Made by a program: the position numbers and the translations under genes. Below, one piece after another: positions 4,993-11,932 of a stretch of DNA of 14,172 bases. This DNA comes from an uncultured Desulfobacterales bacterium (GTDB taxonomy: Bacteria; Desulfobacterota; Desulfobacteria; Desulfobacterales; G020354645). The stretch's first letter is position 1. The number at the start of each line of letters is the position of its first letter. Under the pieces are notes generated by a model. The model worked only from the letters and a program-made list of their open reading frames with translations. It did not search any database and was not told where the DNA came from. Location: positions 1 to 14,172 of the forward strand of contig CAMYNZ010000047.1 of NCBI GenBank assembly GCA_947259865.1. Reading direction: 5' to 3'.

Positions 4993-6726
4993 ATGATATC
5001 CATGAAGATTACATTGAATGACGCGTTTAAACGCTTTACGTTGGATCAAGACAAAATATTTCCACCCGAAAAAACGGTTAAACGATTCAAACAAAAACTA
5101 AAACAGTTAAATTTGGATATCTTAGAATCGACCGTGCGAATTGACAATGGCCGATTGGATATCCCTATCTTCTTCAGTTACTGTGGCAAGGATGCCCGCT
5201 TGCTGACCGGAACCCGTAAACAGATGGGAAAAGGCGCAACGCCCATGCAGGCTGAAGCAAGTGCCGTGATGGAACTGGCTGAAAGATTCAGTTTTTTTTG
5301 CTTTGCCAACGATCCGTCCAATTTTATGGTAGAAAAATTCAGCAACATAAAAGACCGCGCCCTGCCGTTTGAATTAATTGCTCAATCAGTGCACGATGAC
5401 TATCAAGATATCGAAATAACGAGAAAAATTTTCGAAGACCTCCCGATGCACTGGACTCGGGCCTTTAACCTGACAGTCGAAAAGGAGGTTTTGATTCCTT
5501 TCAACTGGTTTTATACGATCAACGAATTCAACGGCCCATCAGCCGGCAATTGTGTAGAAGAAGCGCTGCTCCAGGGGATATGTGAAATTGTAGAGCGCCA
5601 CACCTCATCTTGCATCAGCCACAACAAAATAAAAACACCCGCGATAAATCCAAACAGTGCTACAGACGCTATGGTTTTGGAAATGATACAAAAATATCAA
5701 AAAGCGGGAATAAAAATATTTGCCACCGACTTTACCATGGGTATGGGGATCCCTTCAGTCGGCGTTCTGGCCTATGATCCCGCCACTTTTCCTGAAAAAA
5801 GCGAGATTGTCTGGACCGCGGGCACAACCCCTGACCCCCAAAAAGCGTTTAGCCGGGCACTGACTGAAGTGGCGCAGCTGGCGGGTGATTTCAACACCGG
5901 TGCTAATTATGTTGCCAGCGGCTTGCCCAAATTCAAAACACTGGATGAAGCCCGATTTGTGACCCACACCGACAGCGAAGTAGGTATTGCAGACCTGCCG
6001 GATCTTTCTGACGACAACATCAAAGTGGAGGTCGAAAGGTGTGTTTCGACCCTGGCTGACAATAATTTAGAGGTAATCGTGGTTAACACCCAGCACCCAG
6101 AACTGCAGATCCCCGCTTTTTACACCATTATACCGGGTGCCCACTTCCGGGAACGAGCGCTGGGTACCAGCATTGGAATGTTTTGTGCGAAAATTATCGT
6201 GGCAGAGCAAACACCGCAAAAGGCCATTAAAACGCTCAAAAGTATCGAGGCGATGTTACCCGGCAAATATTATATTAGCTTCTATCTGGGTTCCTGTCAT
6301 CTTGCGGTCAATAAACCTGAAGTGGCGATCGATTACTTCAACCGGGCCCTGGAACAAGGTCCCACCGAACAGGATCTGGTCAGTATTTATTCATACAAAG
6401 GCATTTGTTTAAAAGACATGGGAGAGTATCGTCAGGCACTGGCGGTGCTTAGGGAGGGAGAAAAACTGGATAAAGAGCGCACTGATATATACAATTTGAT
6501 AGGATTCTGTCACTACAAACTAAAGGAACATGTAAAAGCAATTGAGAATTTCAAACGGGTACTCAGTCTCGATCCTGCCTCTGCCATTGATTATGCCAAT
6601 ATTGCATCAAACTATCGCGAAATGGGAGAAATGGAAAAAGCCAAACAATACTTCGTGATGGCCTTGGAGCTTGACCCGGGCATCGATTTTGCCCGACAAA
6701 ATCTTGAACGACTACAACAAATGTAA
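4993..6726 (+). CDS. YcaO-domain ATP-dependent cyclodehydratase-like protein with C-terminal TPRs
   Basis: YcaO proteins phosphorylate peptide backbone amides with ATP to form azolines or thioamides; E. coli YcaO is linked to RimO-dependent methylthiolation of ribosomal protein S12. From the ATG at 4993 (SD AGGAGG just upstream) the protein is 577 residues. An in-frame ATG at 4936 lacks an SD, and one at 5002 is also possible. ATP/Mg motifs: GKGATPMQAEASAVMELAER (79-98), EEALLQGICEIVERH (189-203) and AFSRALTEVAQ (285-295). Residues from about 420 to 577 form TPR-like repeats. The C-terminal PxPxP motif of many RiPP-type YcaO proteins is absent, as in the E. coli type. No TfuA, E1-like or dehydrogenase partner is adjacent, so the substrate is unknown. 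A -10-like TATGAT lies at 4922-4927. Confidence 0.88.
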   Translation: MISMKITLNDAFKRFTLDQDKIFPPEKTVKRFKQKLKQLNLDILESTVRIDNGRLDIPIFFSYCGKDARLLTGTRKQMGKGATPMQAEASAVMELAERFSFFCFANDPSNFMVEKFSNIKDRALPFELIAQSVHDDYQDIEITRKIFEDLPMHWTRAFNLTVEKEVLIPFNWFYTINEFNGPSAGNCVEEALLQGICEIVERHTSSCISHNKIKTPAINPNSATDAMVLEMIQKYQKAGIKIFATDFTMGMGIPSVGVLAYDPATFPEKSEIVWTAGTTPDPQKAFSRALTEVAQLAGDFNTGANYVASGLPKFKTLDEARFVTHTDSEVGIADLPDLSDDNIKVEVERCVSTLADNNLEVIVVNTQHPELQIPAFYTIIPGAHFRERALGTSIGMFCAKIIVAEQTPQKAIKTLKSIEAMLPGKYYISFYLGSCHLAVNKPEVAIDYFNRALEQGPTEQDLVSIYSYKGICLKDMGEYRQALAVLREGEKLDKERTDIYNLIGFCHYKLKEHVKAIENFKRVLSLDPASAIDYANIASNYREMGEMEKAKQYFVMALELDPGIDFARQNLERLQQM

Positions 6727-6871
6727 ACCCTCTTTTGGCTGAATCTGAAGATGCCGCGTGACTTCTTCGATCATCACGGTGTTGTTGCCCAAACCTTTTC
6801 AAACCCTCGATTAAATTATGCAAGTTATATTGAGACACGACACCGGGTGTTAAATAGCTTCCCTTTAACAT
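6712..6871 (-). pseudogene. Possible frameshifted mini-ORF overlapping the ycaO 3' end
   Basis: On the minus strand an ATG at 6871 opens MLKGSYLTPGVVSQYNLHNL followed by IEGLKRF. There the frame shifts by one G (TTT-G-GGC), and a protein-like sequence resumes: GNNTVMIEEVTRHLQIQPKE, ending GLHLL and TAG at 6714-6712. Removing one base would give a continuous 52-residue protein. No SD precedes the ATG, and the 3' end lies inside ycaO by 15 nt. I do not recognise the family. It may be a broken small gene, a sequencing error, or chance. Confidence 0.3.
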
Positions 6872-6901
6872 AATATCAGCCAGTTAAAACGAAACATCTT
6901 A

Positions 6902-6977
6902 ATCCGCCAAAGAACTCTGGCGGACTAGTCCGACAATGAACTCTGGCGGACTAGTCCGACAATGAACTCTGGCGGAT
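6902..6977. repeat. Locus B of the 26-bp palindromic tandem repeat
   Basis: Three hairpin units: ATCCGCCA (6902-6909) with TGGCGGAC (6918-6925), then TAGTCCGACA...TGGCGGAC and TAGTCCGACA...TGGCGGAT, with TGGCGGA starting at 6918, 6944 and 6970 (exactly 26 bp apart). The 8-nt loops are AAGAACTC or ATGAACTC. It ends GGCGGATAAA like locus A. It lies between the mini-ORF and the small Cys protein. Confidence 0.88.
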
Positions 6978-6999
6978 AAAACTTAAAACGGAACGGGCG

Positions 7000-7023
7000 G
7001 TTGCTCAAAAAGATTTGAGCAAC
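7000..7023. other. Perfect 10-bp hairpin without U-tract
   Basis: GTTGCTCAAA (7000-7009) pairs with TTTGAGCAAC (7014-7023) around AAGA. No T-run follows on either strand, so it is not a canonical terminator. It follows repeat locus B by 22 nt. A smaller hairpin (GGAAGCAG/CTGTTTCC, 7118-7136) lies in the leader of the next small gene. The rest of 7024-7171 shows nothing definite. Confidence 0.5.
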
Positions 7024-7171
7024 AGACCCTAAACACATGCCGGAACAGGTCGAATTGGGTCGGCTTGTCAAGCTGCAGGATTTGTGTTATGGATTCTTAA
7101 CCGTTTGAATGGGGAGCGGAAGCAGGCACTGTTTCCGGACCGAATTAATTTAAAAAAAGGAAAAGAGGTCT

Positions 7172-7318
7172 ATGTCTGAAAAACATCCTGAGTGCCCGTT
7201 ATATAATCCTCTCAATTGCAAAGAGTATTATAATCCCAAGCTTTGCGCCTTTGTGAAGAAGGATAAAATCTGTCTGAAAAAAAAGAAACCCAAAACAAAA
7301 CAGAAAGCAAAGGTTTAG
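7172..7318 (+). CDS. Small four-Cys protein, 48 residues, function unknown
   Basis: ATG at 7172 is preceded by AGGAAAAGAGGTC, a good SD at 1-9 nt. The peptide begins MSEKHPECPLYNPLNCKEYY and has Cys at 8, 16, 25 and 34 with regular spacing (8, 9, 9), followed by a Lys-rich tail (KKKKPKTKQKAK). Four evenly placed Cys suggest one zinc or Fe-S site; the basic tail could bind nucleic acid. It has no signal peptide. It is short, so easily missed, but the SD, Cys pattern and codon use make it a credible gene. No family is recognised with certainty. It stands alone, between repeat locus B and the convergent yqgE. Confidence 0.65.
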   Translation: MSEKHPECPLYNPLNCKEYYNPKLCAFVKKDKICLKKKKPKTKQKAKV

Positions 7319-7418
7319 GTAATAAAATTCCAGGCTGGTCGTCAACGGGGTAATATACCAATAACGAATGCAAGTTAATAAACAAACGGTCCTTTGAGAT
7401 ATTTCACCCATCCGCCAC

Positions 7419-7988
7419 TCAGGCATTTCCCGCCGTAGCAGACAACAGGGACGGATCAATACCCAACCTTTTCACCGAGGCCTCCCAGCGGACATCAATG
7501 GGTAAGTCAAACACGATTTCGTCAAGAACCGGAGACGTTAGCCAGGCATTTTCCTTTATTTCAGATTCCAACTGCCCCGGTCCCCAACCGGCACAACCCA
7601 GCGAGATAATATATGAATCCGGTCCCCGACTCATGGCGATCGATTCAATAACGTCGCGCGTATTGCTCATGGCAAGCGTGGGCGTAATCATGAGACATGA
7701 TTCCCATTCGAATGGCGGGCCATGAATCATGAATATTTCGTTGCTGTGCACCGGTCCGCCGATATGTATCGGAACCGGTTTTTGACCGGTTTTATGCTCT
7801 ATTCCAAGTTCATTAAAAATGTCTGTCCCTGTTAGGTTGGCATGCACCCGGTTTATTACGATACCCACTGCCCCTTCCGAATTATATTCGCAAATTAAGC
7901 TTACCGTTTGAAAAAAATTCGGATCAACCAATCCAGGCATAGCAATAAGAAACTGTCCTTTCAGGGATCCTGGATTCTTATCTTCCAT
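7419..7988 (-). CDS. YqgE/AlgH family protein (UPF0301)
   Basis: A 189-residue member of the YqgE/AlgH (DUF179) family, whose biochemical role is not established. Family landmarks: KGQFLIAMPGLVDPNFFQTV near the N-terminus, then EGAVGIVINR, HIGGPV, the SLGCAGWGPGQLESEIKENAW block and the C-terminal RWEASVKRLGID. It is predicted cytoplasmic, with no signal or membrane segment. I choose the ATG at 7988 because GGAG lies 6 nt upstream; an in-frame TTG at 8000 overlaps that SD. It is transcribed alone, downstream of the cyclase on the same strand but separated by 331 nt. TTGACA on the minus strand (8157-8152) is a perfect -35 with a poor -10, a possible promoter. Confidence 0.93.
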   Translation of the reverse strand: MEDKNPGSLKGQFLIAMPGLVDPNFFQTVSLICEYNSEGAVGIVINRVHANLTGTDIFNELGIEHKTGQKPVPIHIGGPVHSNEIFMIHGPPFEWESCLMITPTLAMSNTRDVIESIAMSRGPDSYIISLGCAGWGPGQLESEIKENAWLTSPVLDEIVFDLPIDVRWEASVKRLGIDPSLLSATAGNA

Positions 7989-8319
7989 CTGGGTCTCCAA
8001 ACAATCTTAGCATTCATGAAGTTCTACCTGAATCTTGCATGAAAATTAATGGGAATATGAAAGCCTCCGACTTGTCCGCCTTTGGAGGGCTCTTGCAAAA
8101 TTCAGATTCCAAATAGGTGAAGATCTGAAGACTACTTTCGTCTTGGATTTTTGTCAAGATCACATCTGGATAATATGTTCTATGGCGTCACGGGGATAAA
8201 AGGGACGGTGGATTTATTCAGCGATGAATGAAATTATCAAACTAAAATTGAAAGTACAATGCGTTTGGATGCGGGACAACGCCGCCTTTAGCTCGTTTAT
8301 GGATTTTTTTCAGCCACGT
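7989..8319. other. Non-coding gap with a decayed copy of the 26-bp repeat
   Basis: No gene is seen. At 8062-8092 CCTCC pairs with GGAGG around a core that, on the minus strand, contains GGCGGACAAGTC, close to GGCGGACTAGTC of locus B. At 8178-8200 GTTCTATGGCG and GGATAAA repeat the end of locus A but are separated by extra bases. The 8062-8092 stem (AGCCCTCC/GGAGGCT on the minus strand, then TTTCATATT) could also be a weak terminator for the cyclase. Confidence 0.35.
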
Positions 8320-10917
8320 CTAAGACGACTCTATTCCGATCAGTTCGAATAGCTTTAATTCGCCGAGGGCATTCTTAATATCGCGGACTTTTAGACGGGA
8401 TTGGGCAGCGCGGCACGTATGTTCGCCGATAATAATTCCGTTGGGGTAGGACCTTGCCAGCTCTTGCAGCCTAAAAACAGTATTGACCGCATCTCCGATC
8501 ACTGTGTAATCCATTTTTTTCTCAAAACCGATATTGCCGACAACCACCTCACCGGTATGAACGCTGATGCCTATGTTTATTGAGGTGCCAACTTCTTTGA
8601 TAAATTTTTTGTTCACGGTTGCCAGTGATTGCTTCATTTCAAGGGCGGCCGCCGCTGCATTATCCGCATCCTTGATACTTGATACCGGGGCACCAAAAAT
8701 TGCCAAGAATCCGTCACCGAGATATTTATCGACAATACCATTAAATTTAAAGACAATTCCCCCCATTAAAGAAAAAAAGCTGTTCAATAAATAGACGGTT
8801 TTTTGGGGTCCCATTTCTATGGCAAGCTCTGTAAAACCTCTGATATCAAGATTCAAAAGGGTAAGCGTCTTGGTTTCTTCAGTCACGCCTTTGCCGCTCT
8901 CCTCGCTATGAATGATACTATCAAGGACCTGTTTGGGCACAAATTTTTGAAACATTCGTCGGATACCACGCTCGTGATCGGCCATGGAGACCTTTTCTTT
9001 ATAGAGTCTCGCATTTTCAATTGCAATGCTCACCGAGGTCGCAATGGATTGCAGCAAATCTTCATCATTGAGACTAAAAACACCGTTGATTTTATTGAGC
9101 ACTTCAATCACACCCATGACTTTGCCCTTGGAGATCATTGGCACGCATAGCGCTGATCGGGTTTTGAATCCGGTGTACTGGTCAACGCCGGGGAAAAAAT
9201 GCGGGGAGCGTTGGGTGTCAACAACCATGAGGGATTCACCCCGGGCAGCCACGTGACCGGCAATCCCCTGGCCGATTTTCAGGCGGAACTTTTTCATTTT
9301 TTTAACTTTGGTGTTAAAGGCCACCGCAAATTCGAGTTCGCCATCCTCGAGAAACCACAGGGAACCGGCTTCGACATTCATCAGCATGCGAATCATATCC
9401 ATGGTGTACTTGAGAACTTTATCCATATCAAAAGTAGATGAAGCCAGGGCGCTTCCGATCTGTTTGATGGTCTCCAATTCCTGATCCCGTTTCACTACCG
9501 CTGCCGACAATCTGTTGCGTTCGATGGCGAGGGAAAGACCATTTGCAATCCATTCCATGAGGTTTTGAAGTTCGTCAAACAGACCCGGCGTTTTAGCAGA
9601 TAAGGCCAAAATACCGGTGACCACCCCATCTGTCCGCAAAGGCGTCAACAGGCATGACGCACGACCCTGTTTAACGAAAAGCTCTTTATCGAGATCGTTG
9701 CTAAGCCCAGCATTATCATCCGGTATCGTCTCTAAAAGTTGCGCCGGCGTGTCGTTGAGAATAATCGTCGATTCCTGTATCAGGGATCTTTCAATGAGTG
9801 AACCACCGCAAAAATAACTTGCGCCTTTGGATATGCTGGTGGGTCCATTGGATAACAGATCAAAGACAGTAACATGATCCGCTTTACCGTTATTCCTTGT
9901 CATGACAACAGCGATATCATAAGGTACAACGCTTCGAATCTCATTGAGGACCGCTTGCAGGAGTTCACTGTCTCTGAAACTTGAATTGATGATTTTAAAA
10001 ATTTTTTCAATTGATTTCAGTTGTAACGCACCCTTTGAATTTTCCTTTAAAAGTCTGAGATTCTCGTAAGTGAAGGCGGCATTGCTCAGCAAAGGGGTCA
10101 GCGCTTCAACATCTTCATGTTTATAAACATTTTTGTCGTCCTTGCGGGACAGCGTGAGCACGCCGATAATCTCTTTGCTGGTTTTGATGGGCATACACAC
10201 AAACGATTTTGTTCCGTAATGGGGTAGATTGGCCCTTCCGAACCGCCGATCCTTCTCAACATCCTTGACAACCAACGGCGATTTATTAATTACGGCATAT
10301 TTGGCAATACTGGTGTCGAAATCAATCCGGTCACCCAGTTTGACATATTCACCCAAACCAACACTGGCCTTGACAACAAATTCTTTACGACCGGCCTTTT
10401 CGATCGTCAGAATCGATCCGAGGTCAGAGTTGGTTAACATCAACGCGCGTTCCAGGGTGACATATAAGATCTCTTCCGCATCAAAAGTCACATAGCAAAG
10501 CTCGGACAGTTCTTTGAGGATCGATACTTCAGAGGCTTTTTTCTCCAGCTGTCGAAATGTACTGCCGAATTGATTTTGAATGGCGGTAAAAGACTGTACA
10601 ATATTTTGCAGTTCATCGGTACCCGCTTGAAGTTTCTCCTCAGAAAGTTGGGTGGTAACATTTTCAGTCATCGTCTTGGAAATATCCTTGATTTGATCAA
10701 AGAGACTCTTGAGGATAACAAACCCGACAAAGGAGAAGAACAGGATCCCGAGAAAGAAAATCGGTATATATTTATCGTTGAGCATGCCATACTTGTAGCC
10801 AAAAAATATGAAACCCAGCACCGGAAAAAGAAAAAAGAGGCCAAAAATTATGTTGAGCTTGTAATACAGGTTCTTGCGTTTCATGGATTCTTCACCCAAC
10901 CATTTATACAGACTCAT
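8320..10917 (-). CDS. Membrane GAF-GAF-GAF class III nucleotide cyclase
   Basis: Probably makes cAMP in response to ligands sensed by GAF domains. The protein is 865 residues: two membrane helices (about 20-42 and 50-70), a coiled linker (72-133), three GAF-like domains (about 135-288, 302-468 and 480-636) and a C-terminal cyclase (684-860). Catalytic residues are intact: metal Asp D691 (LDIRGFT) and D735 (KYLGDG), base-recognising K731 with T805 (MDYTVIGD), and N812/R816 (VNTVFRLQ). The Lys/Thr pair is that of class IIIb adenylate cyclases, some of which respond to bicarbonate. The start is supported by AGAGAGGT 6 nt upstream. A TATAAT at 10984-10979 (minus) is a likely -10. The long hydrophilic middle and cytoplasmic catalytic domain imply cytosolic sensing. 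Guanylate specificity is unlikely but not excluded. Confidence 0.93.
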   Translation of the reverse strand: MSLYKWLGEESMKRKNLYYKLNIIFGLFFLFPVLGFIFFGYKYGMLNDKYIPIFFLGILFFSFVGFVILKSLFDQIKDISKTMTENVTTQLSEEKLQAGTDELQNIVQSFTAIQNQFGSTFRQLEKKASEVSILKELSELCYVTFDAEEILYVTLERALMLTNSDLGSILTIEKAGRKEFVVKASVGLGEYVKLGDRIDFDTSIAKYAVINKSPLVVKDVEKDRRFGRANLPHYGTKSFVCMPIKTSKEIIGVLTLSRKDDKNVYKHEDVEALTPLLSNAAFTYENLRLLKENSKGALQLKSIEKIFKIINSSFRDSELLQAVLNEIRSVVPYDIAVVMTRNNGKADHVTVFDLLSNGPTSISKGASYFCGGSLIERSLIQESTIILNDTPAQLLETIPDDNAGLSNDLDKELFVKQGRASCLLTPLRTDGVVTGILALSAKTPGLFDELQNLMEWIANGLSLAIERNRLSAAVVKRDQELETIKQIGSALASSTFDMDKVLKYTMDMIRMLMNVEAGSLWFLEDGELEFAVAFNTKVKKMKKFRLKIGQGIAGHVAARGESLMVVDTQRSPHFFPGVDQYTGFKTRSALCVPMISKGKVMGVIEVLNKINGVFSLNDEDLLQSIATSVSIAIENARLYKEKVSMADHERGIRRMFQKFVPKQVLDSIIHSEESGKGVTEETKTLTLLNLDIRGFTELAIEMGPQKTVYLLNSFFSLMGGIVFKFNGIVDKYLGDGFLAIFGAPVSSIKDADNAAAAALEMKQSLATVNKKFIKEVGTSINIGISVHTGEVVVGNIGFEKKMDYTVIGDAVNTVFRLQELARSYPNGIIIGEHTCRAAQSRLKVRDIKNALGELKLFELIGIESS

Positions 10918-10978
10918 TTTCGGACCTCTCTTAGAGCAGACACACTAAATTTAGATTAAATACATAAGTTATAAGTAT

Positions 10979-10984
10979 ATTATA
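10979..10984 (-). promoter_or_regulatory. Probable -10 of the cyclase promoter
   Basis: Perfect TATAAT on the minus strand, 61 nt upstream of the cyclase ATG, in a very AT-rich stretch. No clear -35 lies at 16-18 nt; the best neighbouring hexamers match TTGACA at three positions. Confidence 0.35.
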
Positions 10985-11072
10985 ATTAAGCAAATTCTTC
11001 AACAAAATAGTGTGGTTAGGAATTGATGCCAGGCAAGGAAAGGACGCAACCAAGACGCTGGATATCAAAACT

Positions 11073-11101
11073 TTGACAACTTCAACTATTCGGTCTATAC
11101 G
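11073..11101 (+). promoter_or_regulatory. Promoter of dtd, placing +1 at the start codon
   Basis: TTGACA (11073-11078, perfect), 17-nt spacer, TATACG (11096-11101, 4 of 6). The -10 ends 6 nt before the ATG at 11108, so transcription should start at or beside the ATG. No SD is present. Confidence 0.6.
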
Positions 11102-11107
11102 TCGCTT

Positions 11108-11548
11108 ATGCGTGCGGTGATTCAAAGAGTTAAACACAGTTTTGTTAGCGTGGAAAACCAAACCGTCGGAGAAATTGGAAACGGCCTGTTGGTTTTTCTT
11201 GGGGTCGCAAAAAAGGATGGTGACCAGGATGCTGACTATCTGGCAGACAAAATTACAAACCTGCGGATTTTTGAAGATGATAAAGGTAAAATGAATCGGT
11301 CCCTACTGGAAACGTCTGGTGAAATGCTGGTTGTCTCTCAGTTTACGCTTCTGGGGGATTGTCGCAAGGGCAGGCGTCCTTCATTTATAAATGCGGCGGG
11401 TCCCGTTGAAGCCAATGCGCTTTACGAACGCTTTGTCAGTCTGGTGCGGCAGAAAGGAATATCCGTTCAAACCGGCAAATTCCAGGCCATGATGGCTGTT
11501 TCACTGATCAATGACGGTCCGGTAACCCTTATCCTGGAAAGCAGATAG
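11108..11548 (+). CDS. dtd: D-aminoacyl-tRNA deacylase
   Basis: Hydrolyses D-amino acids (and glycine mischarged on tRNA-Ala) from tRNA, an RNA-based proofreading enzyme acting as a homodimer in the cytoplasm. The protein is 146 residues, the normal length. Both hallmark motifs are present: SQFTL (77-81) and the Gly-cisPro motif GPVT (137-140). The N-terminus MRAVIQRV is that of the family, so the start at 11108 is right, although no SD precedes it and the promoter overlaps, suggesting a leaderless mRNA. It is divergent from the cyclase and convergent with the amidohydrolase gene. No other gene appears co-transcribed. Confidence 0.96.
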   Translation: MRAVIQRVKHSFVSVENQTVGEIGNGLLVFLGVAKKDGDQDADYLADKITNLRIFEDDKGKMNRSLLETSGEMLVVSQFTLLGDCRKGRRPSFINAAGPVEANALYERFVSLVRQKGISVQTGKFQAMMAVSLINDGPVTLILESR

Positions 11549-11549
11549 T

Positions 11550-11588
11550 AAGTGCCTAAAGTGAACTAAAGTCTGAAGTGCCTAAAGT
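11550..11588. repeat. AAAGT-rich direct repeats
   Basis: AAGTGCCTAAAGT occurs at 11550-11562 and 11576-11588. Within the first copy TAAAGTGAACTAAAGT (11557-11572) has a perfect inverted match at 11746-11761. Confidence 0.75.
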
Positions 11589-11643
11589 TGAGGCGTCGCT
11601 TCGCTCCATCTTTTATAATAATGACAGAATTCATTAACCCTGG

Positions 11644-11688
11644 CCCGGACTGAACACCCATACATTATAATCAAAAAGTCGGGTTTTT
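11644..11688 (+). terminator. Possible rho-independent terminator after dtd
   Basis: CCCGGACT (11644-11651) pairs with AGTCGGG (11677-11683) with one bulged G, then TTTTT. The 25-nt loop is long, so this is tentative. Confidence 0.35.
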
Positions 11689-11734
11689 AATCGTACATGG
11701 CCCAAATCTATATATGAACACGTCGCACCAGGGC

Positions 11735-11771
11735 GAGCTAAAGTCACTTTAGTTCACTTTAACTTTAGCTC
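11735..11771. repeat. AAAGT inverted repeat, 10-bp hairpin
   Basis: GAGCTAAAGT (11735-11744) pairs perfectly with ACTTTAGCTC (11762-11771). Its loop holds ACTTTAGTTCACTTTA, the exact reverse complement of 11557-11572, so a second larger fold of about 205 nt is possible. No gene lies in 11549-11932. Confidence 0.8.
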
Positions 11772-11829
11772 ACTTTCTTCTGTGAGCAATTTGAAGAGGC
11801 CTGCGACGAGCTCAGTCGTGTCGTTCGCA

Positions 11830-11880
11830 ATCCGCCAAAGATCTCCGGCGGATTAATCCGCCAACGTACTCTGGCGGACT
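11830..11880. repeat. Locus C of the 26-bp palindromic tandem repeat
   Basis: ATCCGCCA (11830-11837), loop, CGGCGGAT; then TAATCCGCCA, loop, TGGCGGAC. GGCGGA starts at 11847 and 11873, again 26 bp apart. Both stems are fully paired except the first base of one. It lies downstream of both convergent genes, dtd and the amidohydrolase. Confidence 0.85.
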
Positions 11881-11932
11881 AATTGAGCCTTAGCCCACCT
11901 GAGGCCGATAAAATGGGGTTTTGGGACCACTT

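Noticed and set aside
8053..8121. Short plus-strand frame starting MKASDLSAFGG
   Set aside because: Weak SD only, and it coincides with the decayed repeat and hairpin.
10931..11161. Minus-strand frame of 76 codons between the cyclase and dtd
   Set aside because: It overlaps the dtd start and both promoters and shows no protein-like pattern.
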